A stretch of 64,000 nucleotides of DNA from Candidatus Terraquivivens yellowstonensis. GTDB lineage: Archaea > Thermoproteota > Nitrososphaeria_A > Caldarchaeales > Wolframiiraptoraceae. This document shows positions 45,422 to 54,890 of the stretch, one piece after another. The position numbers and the translations under genes are program-made. Under the pieces are notes generated by a model. That model saw only the letters and a program-made list of their open reading frames with translations, was not told the DNA's origin and ran no database searches. The DNA is taken from positions 41,390-105,389 of the forward strand of contig JAKCEW010000004.1 of the NCBI GenBank assembly GCA_023539445.1, written 5' to 3'. Numbering within the stretch: position 1 is the stretch's first letter; each line of letters begins with the position of its first letter.

Positions 45422-46519
45422 TTAAGCATTAAACTCCTTTTGGGCTAGCCATGCATTTACCTTGTGGAGCACCCGATTTTTCAATTCAGCCGGGAGATTG
45501 GATAACTCTATAGCCGAGATAATGTCGAAAACCATCTTTTCTTCTTCTTTGCTTGGGGTATAGGCGGCACATTCGTCCAAAATCACGGCAGGGTCGTTCA
45601 TGCTCGGCACTATACCGTACAACCACCTACACCCAAAGGCGAGGAACCTTACAGTCTCCGGTCCTATGCCCCTTATCGCCAATAACCCCTCGTAGTTTGA
45701 TGGCGGGTTTGAGCCGATGCTCTTGATCAGCTTCCAGTTTATCCTAAGCGGCAGGTCAATGAAGCTCTCGACCTTTGGTGAATCAAACCACAGGGAAAGA
45801 TTTGTTTGTGTCCTTTGCTGAGCGGCGCTGTACACATGCTTTAATTTTTTGAAGTCGTACACTATAAGCTCGATTGAAGCACGCCTCGCCTCATCGCTCT
45901 CCTTTGCGGTCATATCCAAGACAAACTTCGACTTTTCTTGGCTGACTATGCCCTCATGCGGTTCTTCTACGAAGCTCTTGACCTTGCCAGAGAACCAGTG
46001 GTACCTCCTAGCCTTGCAGGTTATTGGGTTGATTCCCTGTTGAACGACTGCCCAAAAACCGTCGTACGATACTGCCATCATGTGATGATATAAATGGAAA
46101 CCATCCTGTATGGCAGCTTCATCCACCTTCGCCACCATTCGGCTACAGTACTTTAAGCGTTCAACCTCATCGCTTGTGAGGCCAAGCTCGACTGCAACAG
46201 TGTCGAGTTCGTTGGGAACGTCAAACCTAGCAAGACTCTTTCCACCCAATATCACTACACCATCTGTGGGCGTGAGTGCGTCTTTTAGTATGGCACCCAT
46301 GATCGTGGTAGACCCACTACCTAATTCTTCCAGCCCAGTGGCGACTATTAAAAGATCAAAACATAAAGGGCTGGCCAAAATTCGCGTAAACTTGGATGGG
46401 CTGTAATTATCTATAAATGCCCTTGTAATGCCATAAATGACGGACTTTGCAACCTTGTAGTACCAGGATGAGAGCTTTTTGTAGGATGCCTCAAGCTCTC
46501 TTATCCCTGCTCGGTACAT
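45422..46519 (-). CDS. DUF763 family protein, divergent copy
   Basis: A 365-residue paralogue of the DUF763 gene at 12869. Shared blocks are STTIMGAIL (TTVVTGVL in the other), AKVDEAAIQDGFHLYHH, FWAVVQQGI, ARRYHWF and KSFVEEPHEGI, and the helix-hairpin-helix IRGIGPETVRFLAF. The conserved FDWHSSG of the canonical copy is not matched; the region reads ATGLEELGSG. Some active-site residues may therefore be lost. The start is ATG. It is convergent with ino1, six bases away. Confidence 0.82.
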   Translation of the reverse strand: MYRAGIRELEASYKKLSSWYYKVAKSVIYGITRAFIDNYSPSKFTRILASPLCFDLLIVATGLEELGSGSTTIMGAILKDALTPTDGVVILGGKSLARFDVPNELDTVAVELGLTSDEVERLKYCSRMVAKVDEAAIQDGFHLYHHMMAVSYDGFWAVVQQGINPITCKARRYHWFSGKVKSFVEEPHEGIVSQEKSKFVLDMTAKESDEARRASIELIVYDFKKLKHVYSAAQQRTQTNLSLWFDSPKVESFIDLPLRINWKLIKSIGSNPPSNYEGLLAIRGIGPETVRFLAFGCRWLYGIVPSMNDPAVILDECAAYTPSKEEEKMVFDIISAIELSNLPAELKNRVLHKVNAWLAQKEFNA

Positions 46520-46645
46520 TTTTCAAGCATCACCTAGATATTCTTCATGTAGTGTAACGGAGATGCGATTATCTTCTTATAAGGGTTGATGTCAAAAACA
46601 TTTGAGTAACATATTTCAAGATTTTAAAATGAACACAATAAAGAA

Positions 46646-46906
46646 TTAAACGGTTTGTTTTTCGAGCAACTCTTGAAGCGGAATGTCAACGTAAGAGCCG
46701 TCAGGTCTTTTTCGTCTAATTATGATCGGTAGAACACCTGCCTCAAGTTCTCGTTTGGCGATGTCTATCACGGTATCGCCAGGCTTCGTCTCCACGAGCG
46801 GGAAAGCACCGAGCGAAAGTTGGAGTGCCCTCCCACCGATTATCCTCGCTTTCTCGTACCTCGTCAATCCTTTGTAATCAATCGAAGGACCCTTCTCCTT
46901 CTCCAA
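46646..46906 (-). CDS. rpoK: DNA-directed RNA polymerase subunit K (Rpb6-like)
   Basis: Subunit K stabilises the largest subunits of RNA polymerase. The 86 residues contain the family core [20 protein letters not shown] and [20 protein letters not shown]. The TTG start lies within the thermosome gene and overlaps it by 29 bases in another frame, so translation may be coupled. Length is usual. Confidence 0.92.
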   Translation of the reverse strand: MEKEKGPSIDYKGLTRYEKARIIGGRALQLSLGAFPLVETKPGDTVIDIAKRELEAGVLPIIIRRKRPDGSYVDIPLQELLEKQTV

Positions 46907-48536
46907 CTTTTCCTTCTTCCTTTCCAGTCTTTGGAGTCTTTTCTTCTAATCTTGAGGCGGCAATTATATCATCTATCTTGAGTATCATCGACGCAGCCTC
47001 GACCGCGGACTTTATCGTCTGCTTCTTCACGAGTAACGGCTCAATGACGTCACGCTTGAACATATCCGCTATCTTGGCGTTAAACACGTCAACGCCAGCC
47101 CACTTGTTGCCCTTCTTGTGTTCGCTCGTTAAGTTAACTATGGTTTCTATTGGATCCATACCTGCATTCTCAGCAAGCTGCGACGGCACTATCTCCAATG
47201 CCTCGGCAAACTTGTTCACGGCCAGCTGCTCCTTGCCGGCCAAAGTGTTAGCATAGTCGCGGAGCCTCATGGCCACCTCTATCTCAGGAGCGCCACCGCC
47301 CGCCACCACCTTACCCTCGACTATAACGTCCTTGACCACATTTATCGCGTCCTTCAGCGAACGCTCGGCCTCATCAACTATCCTCTGCGTACCTCCTCTG
47401 ATGAGTATCGTTATAGACTTCGGATTCTCACATCCTTCAATGAAAACCATCTTATCTTCGCCTACACGCCTCTCCTCGACGAGGGCTGCCCTTCCTAAGT
47501 CTTCAGGAGTTAGGTCGTCGATCCTCGAAATGACCCTTCCGTTTGTGGCCTTAGCAAGCTTGTCCATGTCGGACTTCTTAACCCTACGTACCGCCAAAAT
47601 GCCCGCCTTTGCGAGGAAGTACTGGGCTAGGTCGTCAATACCCTTCTGACATATTACGACGTTTGCACCGACGGATATGACCTTGTTGACCATCTCCCTT
47701 AACATATCCTCCTCCTGTTTCATGAAAGCCTTCATCTGCTCTGGAGTTTCTATGTGGAGCTTAGCATCAAACTCTGTCTTCTCTATTTCAAGGGGTGCGT
47801 CAAGTATTGCTATCTTCGCATTCCTAACTATTTTCGGCATATCTGGGTGGACCACTTCCTTATCCAAGACGATTCCTTCGATGAGTTTCGTGTCGCGTAA
47901 CGACTGGCCACTCTTCTTAACAAGCAAGATGTTATCTAGGTCGACCTCCCATTTCCCATCAACCTTCTCGGCAATCTTTAGCACAGCATCTACCGCCAAG
48001 TTCGAGAGGTAATCTGCCTCCTCGGATACAAGTTTGCTTGCTATCGAGGTCTTAGCGACCTTGATTAGCATATCCCTGTCATTCGGGCTTACCGGGTGAC
48101 TTATCTCGTCGAGTATTTCAAGGGCCTTTACCGCTGCCTTGCGGTACCCGTCAATTATTACAGTCGGATGGACTTCTTTCTCGATCAACTCCTCAGCTTT
48201 GGCGAGGAGTTCTCCTGCTAGGACGACGGCCGTAGTTGTACCATCGCCAACCTCCGAGTCCTGCGCCTTGGCAACCTCAACGAGCATTTTGGCCACGGGG
48301 TGCTCCACATCCATCTCCTTAAGTATTGTGGCACCATCGTTCGTTATGACGACGTCTCCGAAGCTGTCAACTAACATCTTGTCCATTCCTCTTGGTCCAA
48401 GCGATGTCCTCATACTTTCTGCTATAATTTTTGCAACCATGATGTTTGATGACTGTGCATCCCTACCCCTAGACCTCTGCGTTCCTTCTTTCAGAATTAT
48501 GACTGGTTGTGCTACGCCTACTTCAGCTGCTGACAT
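46878..48536 (-). CDS. thsA: Thermosome subunit (group II chaperonin)
   Basis: A subunit of the archaeal group II chaperonin. The ATG at 48536 gives 552 residues, beginning [20 protein letters not shown]. The ATP-binding motifs [21 protein letters not shown] and DSEVGDGTT and the later [11 protein letters not shown] are present. The C-terminal tail is glutamate- and glycine-rich ([11 protein letters not shown]) and lacks GGM repeats. A palindrome at 48562-48574 lies between the likely TATA and start. Confidence 0.96.
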   Translation of the reverse strand: MSAAEVGVAQPVIILKEGTQRSRGRDAQSSNIMVAKIIAESMRTSLGPRGMDKMLVDSFGDVVITNDGATILKEMDVEHPVAKMLVEVAKAQDSEVGDGTTTAVVLAGELLAKAEELIEKEVHPTVIIDGYRKAAVKALEILDEISHPVSPNDRDMLIKVAKTSIASKLVSEEADYLSNLAVDAVLKIAEKVDGKWEVDLDNILLVKKSGQSLRDTKLIEGIVLDKEVVHPDMPKIVRNAKIAILDAPLEIEKTEFDAKLHIETPEQMKAFMKQEEDMLREMVNKVISVGANVVICQKGIDDLAQYFLAKAGILAVRRVKKSDMDKLAKATNGRVISRIDDLTPEDLGRAALVEERRVGEDKMVFIEGCENPKSITILIRGGTQRIVDEAERSLKDAINVVKDVIVEGKVVAGGGAPEIEVAMRLRDYANTLAGKEQLAVNKFAEALEIVPSQLAENAGMDPIETIVNLTSEHKKGNKWAGVDVFNAKIADMFKRDVIEPLLVKKQTIKSAVEAASMILKIDDIIAASRLEEKTPKTGKEEGKVGEGEGSFD

Positions 48537-48561
48537 ACAATACTCACACTCCAGAAACAAC

Positions 48562-48574
48562 GGCTAAATCAGCC
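48562..48574. promoter_or_regulatory. Palindrome in the thermosome promoter
   Basis: GGCT and AGCC are separated by AAATC. The element lies between an AT-rich TATA-like region (48577-48590) and the thermosome start at 48536. That is the usual location of an archaeal repressor site; the regulator is not known. Confidence 0.3.
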
Positions 48575-48722
48575 ATCTAATAAATTTTAACACAATATTG
48601 GGCTAAAATTCCAAAATTTGCGTATTTTTGCCCCTAATTCGCTCTTTAACAATAAAATTGTGCGATAAGTGCATGAAAGTGTGAAGTTACATTCGCCAAG
48701 AAGCTGGAGGTTCGTAAGGAAA

Positions 48723-49457
48723 TTATCTACGACCGCCTAAACTCGGGCCGGTAAAGAATGGCATCGACTTAACGTTTACTATCCTGCCATAGAAGTACTT
48801 CATATCACTTATGTAAGGTACGTAAGAAATTTCCTCTCCGGTTTTGAGCGAGATGTATCTTATGAATGGTGCTGGAGGTTTGACATCGCTTTCTATGTAG
48901 AAGAAAACCGGTAAGGCGTTGGCATCATAATAGTCAAAGAATGGGGCTATAAGACCTAGCACATGTTTGCCCTTAAACTCAAAGCACCATAAAGGCGGCG
49001 AGGAATTCGTATCCGATAGTATGATTAGCATTCTGATTAGAGAGTTTAAGTTTCCTGCCTTTATGAGTACTGGCTTATCTTTCAGCCTATACGGTCTGGA
49101 AAGGTTTTCTGTTATGAAAGGAGGCTCGTCCTCGGTTTCAATGACTGCGCCATACATGTACCTACTGTCGTCGTTGCTGTCTGTCAGCACGACCTCCTCT
49201 TTCTCGACGCTCATGTAAGCTATGTAGCTTTTCAATTCACAATTGAGTTTTGTGTAAGCAAAGATTGGTAAGTTCCCGTACCAGTACGGTATAGACGAAA
49301 GATAACCTAGTATCGGCTGATTCTTCCACTTGAAGTGCCAAAATAACGGCTGAACGTCGACCCTACTCATGGCTAATCTGGCTAAGTTTAGGATGTCCGA
49401 GACCTCTATCGTGACCGGTGGTTTAACCTTCTTCATACGCGTGCTTTTCTTTCTCAT
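48723..49457 (-). CDS. Uncharacterised protein with internal tandem duplication
   Basis: A 244-residue protein I cannot name. Its two halves (about residues 15-115 and 130-238) are clear repeats of one unit: PLFWHFKWKNQPILGYLSSI matches PLWCFEFKGKHVLGLIAPF, NLPIFAYTKL matches ALPVFFYIES, SYIAYMSVEKEEV matches PFIRYISLKTGEE, and SRYMYGAVIETEDEPPF matches KYFYGRIVNVKSMPFF. The pattern of short strands and aromatic residues suggests a beta-rich binding fold. No membrane segment or catalytic motif is seen. It is divergent from the COG1709-like regulator. Start ATG. Confidence 0.65.
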   Translation of the reverse strand: MRKKSTRMKKVKPPVTIEVSDILNLARLAMSRVDVQPLFWHFKWKNQPILGYLSSIPYWYGNLPIFAYTKLNCELKSYIAYMSVEKEEVVLTDSNDDSRYMYGAVIETEDEPPFITENLSRPYRLKDKPVLIKAGNLNSLIRMLIILSDTNSSPPLWCFEFKGKHVLGLIAPFFDYYDANALPVFFYIESDVKPPAPFIRYISLKTGEEISYVPYISDMKYFYGRIVNVKSMPFFTGPSLGGRR

Positions 49458-49523
49458 TCTACATCACTTTATTTCAGCGCTAGAATATTAATATATTCAG
49501 GCCTTAGAGCAATATTACAGGAA

Positions 49524-50258
49524 ATGGATAGTTCTACTGGTTCGTACGGAGCGGCGGAAGAGGCCCTAATGAACAGGATAGCTGGCGAGATAATACTTTC
49601 TAAAACTCCTGGCGATGTGATGAAGAAGTGGAGGCTTCTATTCGAGCTCGGCCAGAGTGAGCTGGCAAGACATATGGGCATAGCACCATCGGTTTTGAAC
49701 GACTACGAAAAGAATCGACGAAAATCTCCAGGAACGCTCTTTCTTAGAAAGTTCGTCATGGCATTGATAGAGATCGATTCCAAGAAGGGCGGGGCCCATA
49801 TAAAGAAGTTTACGGCCATGACAAAAGACCTCAGCAACGTTATCTTAGACATAGCGGAGTTTCCTGAGGCAAGGTCCGTTAAAGATATTGTAGAGGCGGT
49901 AGACGGCATAGTATTGGCGGGTAAGGGAGGGCAAAACCTACCAGTGTACGGATATACAGTCGTGGATAGTCTGAATGCCATAAAGCTCATGGATGCAACA
50001 GATTTTCTAAGATTGTTCGGTACGAATTCTATGAGAGCGTTAGTCTTCGTCGGCGTTAGCAAAGGTCGATCACCGATAATAGCTGTGAAGATATATCCGA
50101 TAAAGCCTAGGATGATCGTTATTCATGGACCTACAAAACCTGAAGACGTAGACGAGTTAGCCGTTGCGCTGGCAGAGCAGGAGGCCATACCGTTCGTCCT
50201 TTCACTCAAACAGGACGTGCCATCTCTCATAAGTTCACTACGCAACATTTACCGCTAA
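49524..50258 (+). CDS. Helix-turn-helix regulator, COG1709-like
   Basis: A 244-residue archaeal transcriptional regulator. The XRE-type helix-turn-helix reads LFELGQSELARHMGIAPSVLND. The C-terminal domain includes ARSVKDIVEAVDGIVLAGKGG and VKIYPIKPRMIVIHGPTKPED, a pattern I associate with the archaeal COG1709 predicted regulators. The ligand is unknown. It is the last gene before the change in character at about 50.4 kb. Confidence 0.82.
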   Translation: MDSSTGSYGAAEEALMNRIAGEIILSKTPGDVMKKWRLLFELGQSELARHMGIAPSVLNDYEKNRRKSPGTLFLRKFVMALIEIDSKKGGAHIKKFTAMTKDLSNVILDIAEFPEARSVKDIVEAVDGIVLAGKGGQNLPVYGYTVVDSLNAIKLMDATDFLRLFGTNSMRALVFVGVSKGRSPIIAVKIYPIKPRMIVIHGPTKPEDVDELAVALAEQEAIPFVLSLKQDVPSLISSLRNIYR

Positions 50259-50412
50259 TCATCCATACTTTCAGTTTATCACAGGGCATTAGAGTAACAC
50301 AAAGGCCAGATATAGAACTCACAAGGGTGTTTTGTCGCCAGACATGATTGAGGACTTATGTAAAACCTAAAAAGAGTGCGAGTCCTTCCTACAAACTCTT
50401 TTATATACAAAT

Positions 50413-50667
50413 ATGACAAACGAAGAGAAGAAGGAACCTAAAATACTTGAGGACTGCTATAAATCTGCTGAACATGAAAACGTTATTTGGGTTTGTGATG
50501 GAGCTGCAAATGTTGGACAGATTGGGCAGGCAGTAGGTGTTTTGCTAACAAATTTAGATAAGGGACGTATGTGTTGCACAGTAGCGGTTGCAGCAGGCTC
50601 TAAGCGCCATTTAGATATAGCTGAAAGGGCGAAAAGAAACATAGTTATAAACGGGGTGCGACCATAG
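50413..50667 (+). pseudogene. Truncated putative zinc-binding protein (COG4273-like)
   Basis: The 84-residue frame starts well, with CDGAANVGQIGQAVGVLLTN and CTVAVAAGSKRH, and is preceded by a TATA-like TTTTATATA. It ends NIVINGVRP where the family continues with NGC and more cysteines. Removing one G of the run near 50653-50656 restores NGC, so a one-base insertion followed by loss of the 3' half is likely. Sequence from 50664 onwards belongs to an ABC ATPase. Confidence 0.6.
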
Positions 50668-50957
50668 ATACTCCTGAAAATCTCAGAGTTCAAAGCATGG
50701 AACTCCAATACATCGAAGTAGCCTTCAACAAAATTGTTAATACGCAAGAATTTTTAGAAAGCCCAAGCGTCACCAAGGTTGTATCTGCAGGCAATAAGAT
50801 GCGCATCTACACGGCTGATCCATTCACAGTAATTGAGTTTCTAGTGGAGTACGCAAAAAAGAATAACCTGCGCATTTTAAGTTTGAATACTATGATGCCA
50901 TCTCTAGAGGACATTTTCCTAAAGCTCATAGGGAGAAGGGGGTCATCTAATGAGTAG
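50664..50957 (+). pseudogene. C-terminal remnant of an ABC transporter ATPase
   Basis: The frame encodes IDTPENLR followed by a region ending MMPSLEDIFLKLIGRRG. Those are the tail motifs of drug- and lipid-type ABC-2 ATPases (normally ...GTPEEL... and ...PSLEDVFL). The Walker A, signature and Walker B parts are missing. An ATG at 50697 could start a short protein. Its end overlaps the permease start by eight bases, the arrangement of an intact ATPase-permease operon that lost its 5' part. Confidence 0.7.
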
Positions 50958-51702
50958 CCTTATAGAACAGCTTAAGCGTTCCTTCGTGATAACTAGAAAG
51001 AACATTAAAATCTACTACTTAAAGGGGCCCGTCATAACCTTTGGGCTCGTTTTTCCGCTTTTCCTAGCTTTAGCCTACGTTATTGGACGAAACATATCAC
51101 TTGAGGAAGTTTTACCCGGATTGATTGGTATGACGACATTCTTTACAGCCACATCTGTTGGGCCTTCAATCGTGCCTTGGGAAAACCGCTCAAAAACCCT
51201 TGAGAGGCTTTTGTGCTGTCCAGTAACCATATCAACAATTATAATTGGAGATATGCTTTCGTCCTTCATTTTCGGCTTTATCATATCGGTTATTCCGCTA
51301 GCCTTAACATTAGTCTTGGGTATTCAGCCACTAAACTTCATAACGCTCATTTTCGGCCTTATCATTGCTAACCTGTGCTTCGCAGCCCTAAGCATGTTGC
51401 TCTCAGCTTACCCCCCAACAGACGTACCAGCTACAACAATGATGCTATCGTCCCTCGTCAAGTTTCCACTAGTCTTCATAAGCGGAGTTTTCATACCAGT
51501 AGAACAGCTTCCTCAATGGGGGATAGCCATAGCTTCAATTTCTCCATTAACATACTTCACAGACATTGTTAGACAGCTTTTCCTAAACAGAGGTTTTTAT
51601 TCATTGGCATTAGACTTCTTAGTACTCATAGCATTCACCGCAGCATTTGCGTTTACAGCAATAAAGTTGCATGAAAGAACCATTGTAAAGCGTTTAAGTT
51701 AA
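50950..51702 (+). CDS. ABC-2 type transporter permease
   Basis: A 250-residue membrane protein with about six hydrophobic segments. Family signs are the SVGPSIVPWENRSKTLERLL loop, KFPLVFISGVFIPVEQLP and ISPLTYFTDIVRQLFLN. Such permeases export drugs, lipids or antibiotics. Its ATPase partner exists only as a remnant, so the transporter is probably inactive or uses another ATPase. Start ATG. Confidence 0.85.
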   Translation: MSSLIEQLKRSFVITRKNIKIYYLKGPVITFGLVFPLFLALAYVIGRNISLEEVLPGLIGMTTFFTATSVGPSIVPWENRSKTLERLLCCPVTISTIIIGDMLSSFIFGFIISVIPLALTLVLGIQPLNFITLIFGLIIANLCFAALSMLLSAYPPTDVPATTMMLSSLVKFPLVFISGVFIPVEQLPQWGIAIASISPLTYFTDIVRQLFLNRGFYSLALDFLVLIAFTAAFAFTAIKLHERTIVKRLS

Positions 51703-51753
51703 AACATCAAATTTGGTTGCGTTATACATCCAGTATATTTTGCAGCGTTAATT

Positions 51754-53703
51754 TTAATGTCCTAAAGCAAATATTTGGATTAGGATTCTATACGCTATTC
51801 CACCTATTGTTATTGCAAAGAGTATCTCGAAGATTGTTATGATCAGTGCTTTTTTCCAACCGATTTCTTTTATTAAAGCTGCAATTGTTGATATGCAGGG
51901 TATGTAGAACATCGTTACTATTGTGAAAACTATCATTTGAATGGGACCGAATCCTGGGACTTCTGCGAAATTTGTCGTTCCAAAAAGTGTTGCAAGCATG
52001 ATGAGTGTTAGCTCCTTCCTTAAAACTCCAAAGATTAAGGCTATTCCCGTGATTAGCGGCAACCCTAACCATGTAACTGTTACAGGACTTAAAGCTAATG
52101 CTATTGGTTCAAGCAAGCCAAAAACCTCTATGAGTTTAATTGTAAAGCTTCCAAGAATTATGAGGGGAAAGGCTATTTTGATGAATTCAAGCAACCTAAA
52201 CCACGTTTGCTTCAAGACAGTTTTTAGATGGGGCCATCTATAATCATGCATTTCCATGATTAAGGCGGTGGGTTCGCCTGGCAGAACCTTAAATGCCAAT
52301 CTTCCAAGAGCGAAGATTATTGCTAGGTTAAAGATGTAGAGTGCTAACGCGTATTCAATACCTAAGTATTTGCCAACTAAACCAAGAATTATTACTGTAC
52401 GGGCTGCGCATGGCACAAGTGTTGTTACAAAAACGGCGAGAAGTCTCTCCCTTTCGGTTTCCATGATTCTGCATCCCAAGCAGGCTGGAACATTGCATCC
52501 ATAGCCAAGAATTAACGGAATGATGGCCTTCCCATGCAGTCCGATTTTGTGCATGATGTTACCCATTAGAAATGCAATCCTGCTCAAGTAGCCGGAATCT
52601 TCGAGGAAATAGAGGACAATATAGAATGGAACGATATACGGCAATGCAATTGTGATGCCAGCGATAACTCCTTCCATTACGCTCCACATCAAATTTCCGA
52701 TGGCCCCTGTTCCAAAAAGTTCGTAGAAAAGCGGTTCTGTGATATAAAACAGCTCATTTAAAAACTCTGAAAGGTACCCTCCTGCAGTAAAGATTGAATA
52801 AAATATTGCAAGGAGTGAGAGAATCATTATAACGTATCCGGCAATTTTATGGGTTGTAAGGTTATGGAGGCGTTCTTCAAGCCTAGGTTTTGTAGAGGAG
52901 GAGAGCTTTTGTACTTCTCTAGCTATACGGCCAGCGATTTCGTATCGCTCAGCCATTATTACCGTTGAACAACTGTGTCCATGGAGCTCCTCAAGCTCCT
53001 TTGAAATTTTCTTGGCTGTAGCAACCACCTCGGGATTAAGCCTTTCAATTTCCTTTTCTAGTTCCTCGTCCCCCTCTAGCAGCCTGATCGCCACGTACCT
53101 CGGTGGATATCGGCAATGAACTCCCTCCAGCATTTTTACAAGTTTGGCTATTCCATCTTCAACTTCTTTTCCAAACTTTACTACCATCTTTGGGGTTTCT
53201 CTTTTTTCTGCAATCTCAACAGCTCTTTCTAAAAGTTTGAAAATCCCTATCCCCTTTATCGCGACTGTTGGAACAACAGGTATGCCCAAAAGCTTCTCCA
53301 ATTTCTCCACATCAATCTCAATGCCTTTCTTTTTGGCCATATCAACCTGGTTTAGCGCCAAAACAAGCGGGACGTTCAACCCCATAAGCTGCAACGTGAA
53401 GTAAAGGTTTCTTTCAAGAACAGAAGCGTCCACAACATTTATCACAACATCAGGTTTCTCAACAGTAATGTACTCCCTTGAAATTTGTTCTTCAATGGAA
53501 TATGTGGAAAGAGAATAAATTCCGGGTAAATCGATGATGTCAATTGTATAACCTTTGAAATGGAGGGTTCCTTCGGCTTTTTCCACGGTTTTTCCAGGCC
53601 AGTTGCCAATATGCTGATGTAAACCGGTTAGATAATTAAATATGACCGATTTCCCAACATTTGTATTTCCAGCCAAAGCTATGCGAAGCCTTTTTTCGGC
53701 CAT
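51754..53703 (-). CDS. feoB: Ferrous iron transport protein B
   Basis: FeoB imports Fe(II) across the membrane. The 649 residues contain the N-terminal G domain ([37 protein letters not shown]) followed by a helical linker. The membrane core has the gate motifs [11 protein letters not shown] and [14 protein letters not shown]. Length matches archaeal FeoB. Its start overlaps the end of feoA. It is the last gene of a DtxR-FeoA-FeoB operon read from the palindrome at 54662. Confidence 0.95.
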   Translation of the reverse strand: MAEKRLRIALAGNTNVGKSVIFNYLTGLHQHIGNWPGKTVEKAEGTLHFKGYTIDIIDLPGIYSLSTYSIEEQISREYITVEKPDVVINVVDASVLERNLYFTLQLMGLNVPLVLALNQVDMAKKKGIEIDVEKLEKLLGIPVVPTVAIKGIGIFKLLERAVEIAEKRETPKMVVKFGKEVEDGIAKLVKMLEGVHCRYPPRYVAIRLLEGDEELEKEIERLNPEVVATAKKISKELEELHGHSCSTVIMAERYEIAGRIAREVQKLSSSTKPRLEERLHNLTTHKIAGYVIMILSLLAIFYSIFTAGGYLSEFLNELFYITEPLFYELFGTGAIGNLMWSVMEGVIAGITIALPYIVPFYIVLYFLEDSGYLSRIAFLMGNIMHKIGLHGKAIIPLILGYGCNVPACLGCRIMETERERLLAVFVTTLVPCAARTVIILGLVGKYLGIEYALALYIFNLAIIFALGRLAFKVLPGEPTALIMEMHDYRWPHLKTVLKQTWFRLLEFIKIAFPLIILGSFTIKLIEVFGLLEPIALALSPVTVTWLGLPLITGIALIFGVLRKELTLIMLATLFGTTNFAEVPGFGPIQMIVFTIVTMFYIPCISTIAALIKEIGWKKALIITIFEILFAITIGGIAYRILIQIFALGH

Positions 53704-53978
53704 TAATCTTCAACCTCAACCAGGATCCTGTCGGCAATGCCTCTGCCGAGCGCAAGTCTCGAGCCCCTGACAAGGATTTCAACAGGCCCATGGAATGGGG
53801 CAGACTTTACAACAGTAACTTTCGTACCAGGTGTTAAACCCATATCCATAAGCCTCTTCTCAAACCCCCATCTTTTTCCGCATCCCTTGCAAAAAACAGC
53901 ATCTATAGAAACAACCGTCGCTGTCTCTCCAGCTTTCAATGCGGTTAGTGGAATCGTTCTTTTACCCATCCAGATCAC
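53703..53978 (-). CDS. feoA: Ferrous iron transport protein A with a CxxC insertion
   Basis: FeoA is a small SH3-like partner of FeoB. The 91 residues include LTALKAGETATVVSI and MDMGLTPGTKVTVVKSAPFHGP, both standard. Between them FCKGCGKRWG adds a cysteine pair that ordinary FeoA lacks; it may bind metal or act in redox sensing. A second possible start is the ATG at 53969 (MGKRT). The stop overlaps the feoB start. Confidence 0.9.
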   Translation of the reverse strand: MIWMGKRTIPLTALKAGETATVVSIDAVFCKGCGKRWGFEKRLMDMGLTPGTKVTVVKSAPFHGPVEILVRGSRLALGRGIADRILVEVED

Positions 53979-53983
53979 TATTT

Positions 53984-54658
53984 TTAACGTGGTTGCTTAA
54001 CATACACGACGGACGCGATTCGACGACTCAGCACATGGCGAGTATCCTCTATCATTAACGTGATTGAATCGTCTATGAGGTTCTTCTCCAAAATTTTTAT
54101 GGAGGTTCCGGGGAAAACACCTAATCTACCCAAGTACTGTAGTACATCTCTATGCTCATCCACTATCTTTGCAACAACGCCCTGGGCACCAACCGCGAGT
54201 TCTGTTAAAGGAACCGATTCTTCCTCGAATATCCCTCCACATTTTGTTGGAATGGGATTTCCGTGAGGGCACCTTTTTGGATGATTCAAAACCTTTTCCA
54301 AATGCTTAATAATTTCCTCGGTCAGGCTGTGCTCAAGATCGCAAGCAAGTTCGTGAACTTTTTCCCAATCTATGTGAAGAATGTCTGCAAGCAAACATTC
54401 AGAAAGCCTATGTCTCCTTACCACCTGAATGGCTAACCTGCGACCCTTATCCGTAAGCTTAACACCACGGTAAGGCTGATGCATAACAAGTCCTTTTTTC
54501 TTCAGGAACCTGACAGTATTTGTTACAGTGCCCGGAGCCACTTTCATCATAATAACAATGTCTTTGGTTTTGGCCACACCGTATTTTTCCTCAAGCCTAT
54601 AAATGCATTCAAGATATTCCTCAATCACAGGTGTGACCTTTTCATCGGGCAACGACAT
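53984..54658 (-). CDS. DtxR/MntR family metal-dependent repressor
   Basis: A 224-residue iron- or manganese-responsive repressor. The winged helix is YGVAKTKDIVIMMKVAPGTV with RFLKKKGLV. The dimerisation/metal domain has RRHRLSECLLADILHIDW and CDLEHSLTEEI, with the metal-binding His and Glu positions. A C-terminal FeoA-like SH3 domain follows RCPHGNPIPTKCGG. It precedes feoA by five bases and should control the operon through the palindrome just upstream of its start. Confidence 0.93.
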   Translation of the reverse strand: MSLPDEKVTPVIEEYLECIYRLEEKYGVAKTKDIVIMMKVAPGTVTNTVRFLKKKGLVMHQPYRGVKLTDKGRRLAIQVVRRHRLSECLLADILHIDWEKVHELACDLEHSLTEEIIKHLEKVLNHPKRCPHGNPIPTKCGGIFEEESVPLTELAVGAQGVVAKIVDEHRDVLQYLGRLGVFPGTSIKILEKNLIDDSITLMIEDTRHVLSRRIASVVYVKQPR

Positions 54659-54661
54659 TCT

Positions 54662-54699
54662 ATACGAGCACCAAAAAATATTTTTACGATGACTCGTAT
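54662..54699 (-). promoter_or_regulatory. Nested palindrome operator upstream of dtxR-feoAB
   Basis: ATACGAG (54662-54668) and CTCGTAT (54693-54699) form a seven-base inverted repeat. Concentric inside it is the 12-base palindrome AAAAATATTTTT (54674-54685), which is also the best TATA-like element. The block ends three bases from the dtxR ATG. Repressor half-sites flanking the TATA box are a common archaeal design, so metal-dependent autoregulation is likely. Confidence 0.5.
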
Positions 54700-54890
54700 T
54701 TTAGTTTTTTGGAGAACGAACTCATAAAACAAAACTCAGAGCGTGTTGGATTGATGAAAACTTTAAGGAGATAAGTTTTTAATGTTACCGCGCAATCACA
54801 GAGCATTTTCTTTTATGTCTCCTAACAGAAAGTATAAGCGACTATTAATAAGGTTAAGAGAGGAGATGAAGCGGGCTGGGGGCGATTGAT

